Positions 58,812-64,000 of a stretch of 64,000 nt of DNA are shown one piece after another. A model generated the notes under the pieces. It saw nothing but the letters and a program-made list of their open reading frames with translations, was not told the origin of the DNA and did not search any database. Within the stretch, counting starts at the first letter, position 1, and the number at the start of each line of letters is the position of its first letter. The position numbers and the translations under genes are program-made. Source of the DNA: Flavonifractor sp. An82 (lineage in GTDB: Bacteria; Bacillota; Clostridia; Oscillospirales; Oscillospiraceae); the NCBI RefSeq assembly GCF_002159265.1, contig NZ_NFHG01000010.1:42947-106946 (forward strand). The letters run 5' to 3'.

Positions 58812-59297
58812 CTATGTATGATGGATTCCCCTGGAGGACACCCACAGGCGGGCACAGGGCAGCGGGGAATGTCCTGCCTGGAGGGGCTGGCGCAGCAGCT
58901 CCGACGCCAACGCCTGCCCCTGCTGAGACAGATCCAGCGGGCTCACATACACCGGGCCATACGGCCACGTATGCCCCAGCACATCGGCAGATTCCTTTCC
59001 CCTGTTGAGTATGACACGGTGCACAAGGCTACCCGCCTGCTCCGTTCCCAGCAGATAAACATACTTGGCAGCCATGCCCTGGCCCCTTCTGAGCGCCGAT
59101 ATGCTGCCTATCCATTGCCTTACCTGCTGCCGTGCCAGCTCACGCGAGTGGGGCCGGGGGCCTGCCTGATAGGTCAGTGCAACCAGCAGATCCCCGCCGG
59201 TAAAGTTGGCCGCCAGAGTGCGGGCCAGCCGATCCCGTGAAAGCAGCAGGTTTCTCATCCGCTGCCGTTCCCCAGACTTCGTGCCTCTCTGCTCCAT
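58812..59297 (-). CDS. Degenerate, truncated paralogue of the HUH replication protein
   Basis: 161 residues from ATG 59297 (GGAGG 7 nt upstream). It aligns with the full rep protein: LARTLAANFTGGDLLVALTYQAG against LEMLLAANFEGKDLFLTLTYRDA, QVRQWIGSISALRRGQGMAAKYVYLLGTEQ against NVRKFLKQLREYRKARGQVLKYVYTTEQ, and SADVLGHTWPYGPVYV against TIRSLWPYGDMIDLVYV. The HUH motif HHHLVIN is replaced by VHRVILN and motif III Tyr is absent, so nicking activity is not expected. The frame is intact with a good ribosome site, so it may act as a DNA-binding or inhibitory relative. Confidence 0.72.
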   Translation of the reverse strand: MEQRGTKSGERQRMRNLLLSRDRLARTLAANFTGGDLLVALTYQAGPRPHSRELARQQVRQWIGSISALRRGQGMAAKYVYLLGTEQAGSLVHRVILNRGKESADVLGHTWPYGPVYVSPLDLSQQGQALASELLRQPLQAGHSPLPCARLWVSSRGIHHT

Positions 59298-59399
59298 GTG
59301 CGTGTCCTCCATTTCTGATAGGCCAGGGCGGAGCGCATACCGCACCCCGCCCTGTATTCGTTCTCCTGGTTAGCGGGCAGCCTCCGGGCCTTCACTCCG

Positions 59400-59891
59400 T
59401 CACCCACTGCAAAGAGAGATCACCAGGCTCTGGGTGTCCTCCATTTCCCCAAGCAAGTGAACCACTACCGCCAACAGGTTTTGAACGTTTTCAGCATGGG
59501 CCGTCAGATAATCCCGCATCCCACCATTTACCGGGGCGCTGCGGATATAACGGCTTACCTGGTCTTCCGCTGCCTCCAGTACGGCACGGGCAGACGGAAT
59601 CAGCGCTTGTACATCCTCAGCATAGCTCTTTACGGAGGCAATGGGCACCCGCTCGGGAGTGGTGTCAGGCGCACATGATAAACCTATCCCTAAAAGATAG
59701 TCGCTTGATACATGAAAAAGGTTGGATAATGCAATAATTGTGCTTGCATCAGGCTGTGACCTACCGGTTTCCCATGATGCAACTGTTGTTTGGCCTTTGC
59801 CAAAGACTTCGGCAACTTCCTTTTGCGTAAATCCAGCCCCGATCCTGGCGTTTCGTATTGCAGCCGCAATTTTTTCAAGTTCCATTCTCAT
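59400..59891 (-). CDS. XRE-family transcriptional regulator
   Basis: 163 residues from ATG 59891. N-terminal HTH: LEKIAAAIRNARIGAGFTQKEVAEVFGKGQTTVASWETGRSQPDASTIIALSNLFHVSSDYLLG. The C-terminal part is helical (VKSYAEDVQALIPSARAVLEAAEDQVSRYIRS). A cytosolic regulator of the element, in a minus-strand operon with small genes from 60988. It overlaps the upstream gene by 17 nt. Confidence 0.85.
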   Translation of the reverse strand: MRMELEKIAAAIRNARIGAGFTQKEVAEVFGKGQTTVASWETGRSQPDASTIIALSNLFHVSSDYLLGIGLSCAPDTTPERVPIASVKSYAEDVQALIPSARAVLEAAEDQVSRYIRSAPVNGGMRDYLTAHAENVQNLLAVVVHLLGEMEDTQSLVISLCSG

Positions 59892-60174
59892 GCCGTCCGC
59901 CTCCCTTCCTGCCGGTCTCCCGGCCCTGGGGGCTAAGGCTCTCCAGCATGAGCCGGACACCCAGCCGGAAGCCGTTCACAAACCCCTGGGATTCATGCTC
60001 ACTGGCCACGGCCATACACAGCTCCTCCAGGTCTTCCCCCCTGCCTTCTTTGACCGCCAGGCTAAAGGCGTCATATCGCTCATCGGCGGCGGGCAGGTGT
60101 ATGTACTCCTTTTCGATGTCCGTTACAAACCCGGCGCATACCAGGCGCAAGGTCTCGATTACCTCAAAATTCAA
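59875..60174 (-). CDS. Hypothetical element protein
   Basis: 99 residues. MNFEVIETLRLVCAGFVTDIEKEYIHLPAADERYD opens a helical, acidic protein, with ESQGFVNGFRLGVRLMLESL near the end, reminiscent of small element proteins with a GFRLG block (DUF6809-like). Assignment to that family is tentative. It overlaps neighbours on both sides (11 and 17 nt), supporting a compact operon. Confidence 0.62.
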   Translation of the reverse strand: MNFEVIETLRLVCAGFVTDIEKEYIHLPAADERYDAFSLAVKEGRGEDLEELCMAVASEHESQGFVNGFRLGVRLMLESLSPQGRETGRKGGGRHENGT

Positions 60175-60496
60175 TTTGACAATCTCCCTCTGCCTCTGTA
60201 AAATAGAGGCGTGAAATAGTTGCGTGACTGCTTTGTTTCACCTGCCGTTGGGGTGTTGCTACCACCTCAGCGGCTTTCTTTTTGCCCCAAATACGAAAGC
60301 GTTTTCGTATTTGTCCAGCCCGTTTCCTGCGGCCTCCTGTCCCCACCAGCCGGATCAGGAGCAGGGGAACACCGGACAGCAACACCCCCACCAGCAGGGC
60401 AACCAGCCCGCCTGGTTGCTCCGCCAGGCCGTCCGCACAGACCGCCAAACCCAGAACCAGGCAGAAGGAGATACCCTCCAGTACCGATTCTCTCAT
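60164..60496 (-). CDS. Small membrane protein
   Basis: 110 residues from ATG 60496, overlapping the previous stop as ATGA. Two membrane helices (VLEGISFCLVLGLAVCADGL and GGLVALLVGVLLSGVPLLLIRLVG), then a basic tail (RRKRAGQIRKRFRIWGKKK). One member of the 24-bp hairpin family (60289-60312) lies inside this coding tail. Function unknown. Confidence 0.62.
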   Translation of the reverse strand: MRESVLEGISFCLVLGLAVCADGLAEQPGGLVALLVGVLLSGVPLLLIRLVGTGGRRKRAGQIRKRFRIWGKKKAAEVVATPQRQVKQSSHATISRLYFTEAEGDCQIEF

Positions 60497-60747
60497 GCCC
60501 TTGCCTTCTTCCGGCCTGCGGCCCTGATATCGGTCACCTTGGCGGGGAGCTGGGCCGGTTCCGGTTCCTCTGTCGTGGCCCCAAGGCTGCGTAGGAGGGC
60601 GGGAACGTTGATGTAATAGACCCGGCCGCTCTTGACGTGGGGCACCGTGCCGTCCCAGCAGCCCCGGCGCAGGTAGTACATAGATAACCCCGTGGTCTTG
60701 CACGCCTGCTCAATGGTCTGGAATGGCGTCTGCTTTTGTGCTGACAT
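60493..60747 (-). CDS. Excisionase/MerR-like HTH protein
   Basis: 84 residues; AAAGGAG precedes ATG 60747. Core FQTIEQACKTTGLSMYYLRRGCWDGTVPHVKSGRVYYINVPALLRSL is an excisionase-type winged helix (helix_turn_helix_17). In an integrated element with its own integrase it is a candidate recombination directionality factor. A GTGTCC/GGACAC palindrome (60766-60782) stands immediately upstream. Confidence 0.78.
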   Translation of the reverse strand: MSAQKQTPFQTIEQACKTTGLSMYYLRRGCWDGTVPHVKSGRVYYINVPALLRSLGATTEEPEPAQLPAKVTDIRAAGRKKARA

Positions 60748-60787
60748 GGTTCATTCTCCTTTCCTGTGTCCAAGTTGGACACCATTA

Positions 60788-60988
60788 TCATTCGGATGTA
60801 GTCAGGATGTCTTGAACACATACACCTAACCCTGCGGCTATTTTTTCTGCCGTAGATCTAGAGCAAGATTTTCCACCTTTGACGGATGTAATGGTTACCC
60901 TGGACAGACCCGCTCGCTCGGCAAGTCGCTTTATATTCAAATCTGCCCGAGCAAGTTCAGCCGCAAATTTGACCCTATCGATTCTCAC
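60788..60988 (-). CDS. XRE-family HTH regulator (Cro-like)
   Basis: 66 residues from GTG 60988, preceded by AAAGGGGG. Single HTH domain: VKFAAELARADLNIKRLAERAGLSRVTITSVKGGKSCSRSTAEKIAAGLGVCVQDIL. It is first of the leftward operon and divergent from another XRE gene, the classic cI/cro-type switch layout. Confidence 0.78.
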   Translation of the reverse strand: MRIDRVKFAAELARADLNIKRLAERAGLSRVTITSVKGGKSCSRSTAEKIAAGLGVCVQDILTTSE

Positions 60989-61030
60989 CGTTTTACCCCC
61001 TTTTCTTTTGCATTTGATTGAGCTGAGTAC

Positions 61031-61059
61031 AGTATAATTCAATCTTTTGAAAAAGTCAA
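61031..61059 (-). promoter_or_regulatory. Leftward promoter of the switch region
   Basis: TTGACT (61059-61054), 17 nt, TATACT (61036-61031). Drives the Cro-like gene and the leftward operon. Confidence 0.82.
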
Positions 61060-61091
61060 CCCATTTTATTACTCAACTCTTTATCTTTTGC

Positions 61092-61119
61092 TTGAACTTT
61101 TGTTTATATGTGGTATACT
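61092..61119 (+). promoter_or_regulatory. Rightward promoter of the switch region
   Basis: TTGAAC (61092-61097), 16 nt, TATACT (61114-61119), 20 nt before the repressor start. Confidence 0.8.
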
Positions 61120-61138
61120 ATGGTTAGAGGTGATACAA

Positions 61139-61576
61139 ATGACCACCGGACAACGAATCAAGAATGCCCGAAAGGCTGCCCGAATGACGCAAAAGGAGCT
61201 GGGCGAAAAAATAGGCGTCACCTTTCAAGCCGTAGCACAATGGGAAAATGATTTGCGCAAACCAAAATTTGAAACTTTACAGCGCATTGCAGATGCCCTT
61301 AATGTTGAAGTAAAGACATTAGATGAACGTTTTACTACTCGTCTTGTTCTTGAAGATTTCTTTAATGATGGATTGCCTCCATCTCGTATGCCTGATTATT
61401 TATTTGAAAATTCAGACGGAGCCCTTATAAAAGCCTCTATGGAGACTTCGGTGGGCCAGCTTCTTTATAGCTTTTCAAGTCTCAACGAAATTGGGCAACA
61501 AGAGGCTATTCGCCGTGTGGATGAACTAACAGAAGTCCCCAAATATCAACGTAAAAATTTACTAAATAAAGAATAA
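61139..61576 (+). CDS. XRE-family repressor (CI-like)
   Basis: 145 residues from ATG 61139 (AGAGGTG upstream). N-terminal HTH MTTGQRIKNARKAARMTQKELGEKIGVTFQAVAQWENDLRKPKFETLQRIADALNV; C-terminal part without protease motif (LPDYLFENSDGALIKASMETSVGQ-like region). The gene is clearly richer in A and T than its neighbours, which suggests a different recent origin. Likely maintains the integrated state by repressing the leftward operon. Confidence 0.85.
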   Translation: MTTGQRIKNARKAARMTQKELGEKIGVTFQAVAQWENDLRKPKFETLQRIADALNVEVKTLDERFTTRLVLEDFFNDGLPPSRMPDYLFENSDGALIKASMETSVGQLLYSFSSLNEIGQQEAIRRVDELTEVPKYQRKNLLNKE

Positions 61577-61578
61577 AG

Positions 61579-61608
61579 CCCGCTCGGAGCTGCAACTCCA
61601 AGCGGGCG
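61579..61608 (+). terminator. Hairpin after the repressor gene
   Basis: GCCCGCT-GGAG pairs with CTCC-AGCGGGC around CTGCAA; only a weak T content follows. The integrase gene starts 84 nt later, so it may be a partial terminator. Confidence 0.5.
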
Positions 61609-61691
61609 GTGCGCACAGTCCCACACGTTCAAATATAGGCCCTGTATGCCTTCTCATTGTACCACACGGGGCCGGGAAAGGAAATGATTTT

Positions 61692-62900
61692 ATGCCTTCC
61701 ACCCGGAAAATGACCAATAAGGCCGGGGATTCCTTCTATGAGATCCGGGTCAGCCGTGGCCGGAGCACAGCTCCTCTGTCCATGCGGTGGTATCCGCCCG
61801 CAGGCTGGGGCCAGCGGGCCATAGACCGGGAACTCTCCAAGGTGGCCGCCGACTTTGAGCGCCGCTGCCAGGCCGGGGAGATCCTCAGCCGGTCAGAGCG
61901 GCACGAGCGGGAAGCTGAGGCCCGGCGGGCCGCCGCCAGGATCCAGACCTTGAAGCAGTACAGCGAGGATGTTTTCATGCCCGCCAAGACCATTTCCATC
62001 TCAGAGAACAGCCGAAGCAGCTTCCAGGGGATGCTTGACAAGTGGATCTATCCCGCCCTGGGGGATCTGAAGCTGCCGGACATTACCCCCGCCAATATTA
62101 CCGCCCTGCTGCTGTCCATGCAGGCCCAGGGCAAGGCCCACGCAACGGTGGTGAAGTGCTATACCATCCTGAACAGCCTGTTCAAAATGGCCTTTCTGGC
62201 CGACACCATCCCCAGGAATCCCATGCACAAGGTGGAACGCCCCAAGCCCAGAAAGGACGAAGCCCGGCACGATGAGGTAGAGGCCTACACTGTGGAGGAG
62301 GTGCGCCATATCCTGTCCTGTCTGGACAAGGAGCCGCTCAAATGGCAGGTGCTGGTGCGGCTGCTCATTGATACCGGCATACGCCGCGGCGAGTGCTGCG
62401 GCCTCCAGTGGAAGGACATAGACTTCCAGGAGAACACCATCACGATCTGCGGAAACCTCTGCTATACCCCACAGAATGGGGTATACCTGGACACCCCCAA
62501 GAACGGGCGGAGCCGTACCGTTGATGTGGATCCAGATATCATGGCTCTGCTGCGGGCCCTCCGCTCGGAGCAGGCCGCCCAGGCCATCAGTGCCTATGTC
62601 TTTACCCAGGACGGCAGCCCGGAGCCTATGCACCCTCAAAGCCCTACACGCTACCTGAAGAAGTTCGCCAAACGCTACAACGTCCCAGACCTCCACCCCC
62701 ATAAGCTGCGCCACACCTTTGCCAGTATCGCCATCACGAGCGGGGCGGACGTGGCCAGCGTGTCTGAGAAGCTGGGCCACAGTGATAAGGCGGTCACGCT
62801 GCGGATGTACACCCATGCCGATCAGGAAAGCATGAAGCGGGCCAGTCAGATTTTCCGGGACGCTCTCAAACAGGACACGAAAAAAGCCGGGCAGGGTTGA
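61692..62900 (+). CDS. Tyrosine integrase of the tRNA-Thr-proximal element
   Basis: 402 residues. Core-binding domain at about 85-170 (TLKQYSEDVFMPAKTISISENSRSSFQGMLDKWIYPALGD). Catalytic residues intact: Arg in DTGIRRGECCGL, HxxR in HKLRHTFASI, His in LGHSDKAVTLRMYTH with nucleophile Tyr. It ends 117 bp from the intact tRNA-Thr, the normal place for a tRNA-targeting integrase. GGAAAGGAAATG precedes ATG 61692. Arm-type direct repeats follow the gene. Confidence 0.94.
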   Translation: MPSTRKMTNKAGDSFYEIRVSRGRSTAPLSMRWYPPAGWGQRAIDRELSKVAADFERRCQAGEILSRSERHEREAEARRAAARIQTLKQYSEDVFMPAKTISISENSRSSFQGMLDKWIYPALGDLKLPDITPANITALLLSMQAQGKAHATVVKCYTILNSLFKMAFLADTIPRNPMHKVERPKPRKDEARHDEVEAYTVEEVRHILSCLDKEPLKWQVLVRLLIDTGIRRGECCGLQWKDIDFQENTITICGNLCYTPQNGVYLDTPKNGRSRTVDVDPDIMALLRALRSEQAAQAISAYVFTQDGSPEPMHPQSPTRYLKKFAKRYNVPDLHPHKLRHTFASIAITSGADVASVSEKLGHSDKAVTLRMYTHADQESMKRASQIFRDALKQDTKKAGQG

Positions 62901-62926
62901 CCTGTCCGGCTCCGTTTTTTGCCCCC

Positions 62927-62950
62927 GTCTGGGTTTTTGTCTGGTTTTTT
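62927..62950. repeat. Integrase arm-type direct repeats, right end of element X
   Basis: GTCTGGG-TTTTT-GTCTGG-TTTTTT, the counterpart of 54101-54123. Lies between the integrase gene and the tRNA-Thr end. Confidence 0.65.
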
Positions 62951-62982
62951 CCTCCACTCAACCTGCTGGAAGAAAAAACAAA

Positions 62983-63012
62983 AAGCCCCAAAGCCTTGCG
63001 GCTCTAGGGCTT
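62983..63012 (-). terminator. Terminator of tRNA-Thr
   Basis: On the minus strand AAGCCC pairs with GGGCTT and inner AGCC with GGCT, followed by TTTTGTTTTTTC. Confidence 0.75.
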
Positions 63013-63016
63013 CATG

Positions 63017-63092
63017 TGGAGCTGCTATCCGGATTTGAACCGGAGACCTCATCCTTACCAAGGATGTGCTCTACCTACTGAGCTACAGCAGC
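63017..63092 (-). tRNA. tRNA-Thr (GGT), integration target (copy C of the 3' half)
   Basis: 76 nt with encoded CCA. Acceptor GCTGCTG with TAGCAGC, anticodon GGT in CTTGGTAAG, T arm TCCGG-TTCAAAT-CCGGA. Its last 46 nt are repeated exactly at 17314-17359 and with four compensatory changes at 53916-53960. It is the last tRNA of the cluster and borders the integrated element. Confidence 0.97.
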
Positions 63093-63096
63093 ATAA

Positions 63097-63173
<77 letters not shown>

Positions 63174-63213
63174 ATATATGCATCTATTCAAACAGCGGAG
63201 CGCTGATATCGTC

Positions 63214-63289
63214 TGGCAGGGGCAGAAGGATTCGAACCCTCGGCACTCGGTTTTGGAGACCGATGCTCTACCAGCTGAGCTATACCCCT
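63214..63289 (-). tRNA. tRNA-Trp (CCA)
   Basis: 76 nt with encoded CCA, anticodon CCA in TCTCCAAAA, acceptor AGGGGTA/TGCCCCT. Confidence 0.97.
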
Positions 63290-63292
63290 AAA

Positions 63293-63369
63293 TGGTGGGC
63301 CTTCACGGGCTCGAACCGTGGACCGGCCGGTTATGAGCCGGCTGCTCTAACCAACTGAGCTAAAGGCCC
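63293..63369 (-). tRNA. tRNA-Met (CAT)
   Basis: 77 nt with encoded CCA, anticodon CAT in CTCATAA. Acceptor GGGCCTT pairs fully, so it is not an initiator tRNA. It could be elongator Met or an Ile tRNA modified at the anticodon; sequence alone does not settle this. Confidence 0.93.
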
Positions 63370-63388
63370 ATACCGATCCAACTTGTTT

Positions 63389-63425
63389 TAAAAAGAGGCT
63401 CGCCGTCACCTTGTGGCGGCGAGCC
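63389..63425 (-). terminator. Intrinsic terminator between tRNA-Asn and tRNA-Met
   Basis: GGCTCGCCG pairs with CGGCGAGCC (9 bp), followed on the minus strand by TCTTTTT. It marks the likely end of the rRNA transcript; downstream tRNAs would depend on read-through or an unseen promoter. Confidence 0.82.
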
Positions 63426-63430
63426 ACATT

Positions 63431-63506
63431 TGGCTCCCCCTGTTGGACTCGAACCAACGACCCTGCGGTTAACAGCCGCATGCTCTACCGACTGAGCTAA
63501 GGAGGA
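63431..63506 (-). tRNA. tRNA-Asn (GTT)
   Basis: 76 nt with encoded CCA, anticodon GTT in CTGTTAACC, acceptor TCCTCCT with GGGGGAG. Confidence 0.97.
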
Positions 63507-63520
63507 ATATGAAAGGGTCC

Positions 63521-63539
63521 GGTCTGGTCAGACCAGACC
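63521..63539. repeat. Palindromic hairpin between 5S rRNA and tRNA-Asn
   Basis: GGTCTGGTC pairs with GACCAGACC around one base. On the minus strand it follows the 5S 3' end by about 9 nt, so it is probably a processing or termination stem. Confidence 0.6.
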
Positions 63540-63547
63540 CTTCTTTG

Positions 63548-63662
<115 letters not shown>

Positions 63663-63798
63663 CTTACTTTTCTTTGAAAAGAAAAGTAAGTAAAAGAAAC
63701 TTTAACAACTTTCTTCTCCTTACCGTTCTTCTCAACGATAAGTTATTATATTCATTTTTCATCCTCTTGTCAAGAGGAAATTTCACCACGAGAAAAAG

Positions 63799-63873
63799 TG
63801 GTGACCCGTGCGGGAATCGAACCCACGTTTGCGGCGTGAGAGGCCGCCGTCTTAACCGCTTGACCAACGGGCC
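63799..63873 (-). tRNA. tRNA-Glu (CTC), inside the rRNA operon
   Basis: 75 nt with encoded CCA, anticodon CTC in CCTCTCACG, acceptor GGCCCGT with ACGGGTC. It stands between 23S and 5S rRNA, a less usual place for a tRNA in Firmicutes. The CTC anticodon reads only GAG, in keeping with the GC-rich genome. An AT-rich hairpin (ACTTACTTTTCTTT type, about 63663-63692) separates it from 5S. Confidence 0.95.
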
Positions 63874-63956
63874 ACATTTACGCGTCGCTATGTCAGCACC
63901 CTCAAAACCGAACAATGCAGTCTCCAGTACCAGGCAAGCGCCTGCAATCATCATGT

Positions 63957-64000
63957 TAAGGTCAAGCCCTCGGCTTATTAGTATCGGTCAGCTACACGCG
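63957..64000 (-). rRNA. rrl: 23S ribosomal RNA, 3' end only
   Basis: Minus strand GACCGATACTAATAAGCCGA then GGGCTTGACC is the conserved 3' terminus of 23S rRNA. The gene continues beyond the window. Confidence 0.92.

Noticed and set aside
63293..63369. Initiator tRNA-Met
   Set aside because: The first base pair of the acceptor stem is a normal G-C and the anticodon stem lacks the three-GC initiator pattern.

Overview
The window is a GC-rich segment of an anaerobic, low-GC-ancestry Firmicute. Gene content (pflB/pflA, two-subunit sdaAB/sdaAA serine dehydratase, sigma-I/RsgI, ECF transporter, DUF4179 anti-sigma protein) and protein style point to gut Clostridia of the Oscillospiraceae, in the Flavonifractor/Intestinimonas/Lawsonibacter neighbourhood. 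This placement is inferred from families only.

Layout. 0-17.2 kb looks like ordinary chromosome: an ECF sigma/anti-sigma pair, serine dehydratase, pyruvate formate-lyase with its activase under a ZTP (pfl-motif) riboswitch, a c-di-GMP/phosphorelay cluster (GGDEF enzyme, hybrid kinase, HD-GYP regulator, Hpt protein), and a sigma/ABC-exporter operon whose sigma factor lacks most of region 2. At 17.3 kb lies an orphan 3' end of a tRNA-Thr gene with its terminator.

17.6-24.5 kb holds the most unusual locus: sigI-rsgI, an Asp-rich repeat lipoprotein related to RsgI, a VTC-type polyphosphate polymerase, a DUF4956 membrane protein and a CotH-like protein. One promoter motif (CCCC, 18 nt, CCGTA) occurs with identical spacing three times, upstream of sigI and twice upstream of the lipoprotein gene, so the set looks like one sigma-I regulon. 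24.5-34.8 kb has an SLH-domain surface protein, a PhoH ATPase, and an ECF transporter in an operon with a PHP phosphoesterase, an inositol-monophosphatase-like enzyme and an RpiR regulator. 34.9-46.1 kb has a vWA/XpaC/solute-binding set, a flavodoxin, another IMPase, and a phosphonate-type ABC transporter with a 5'-nucleotidase-like enzyme and a LacI regulator. Phosphorus compounds are a recurring theme.

46.2-53.8 kb is the core of an integrative mobilizable element: a promoter carrying a LexA box, a sigma-like activator, HTH proteins, a relaxase with Sel1 repeats and two overlapping tyrosine integrases. It ends at a second tRNA-Thr 3'-end copy (53.9 kb). 54.0-62.9 kb is a different integrated element with a HUH replication protein, a degenerate paralogue of it, divergent XRE regulators, a ribbon-helix-helix repressor with three palindromic operators, a type I toxin-like peptide, several kilobases of repeat-rich non-coding DNA, a family of 24-bp hairpins and its own integrase. 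It abuts the intact tRNA-Thr. The three tRNA-Thr 3' ends suggest serial insertion into one tRNA. The window closes with tRNAs Thr, Asp, Trp, Met, Asn, then 5S rRNA, tRNA-Glu and the 3' end of 23S rRNA, all on the minus strand.
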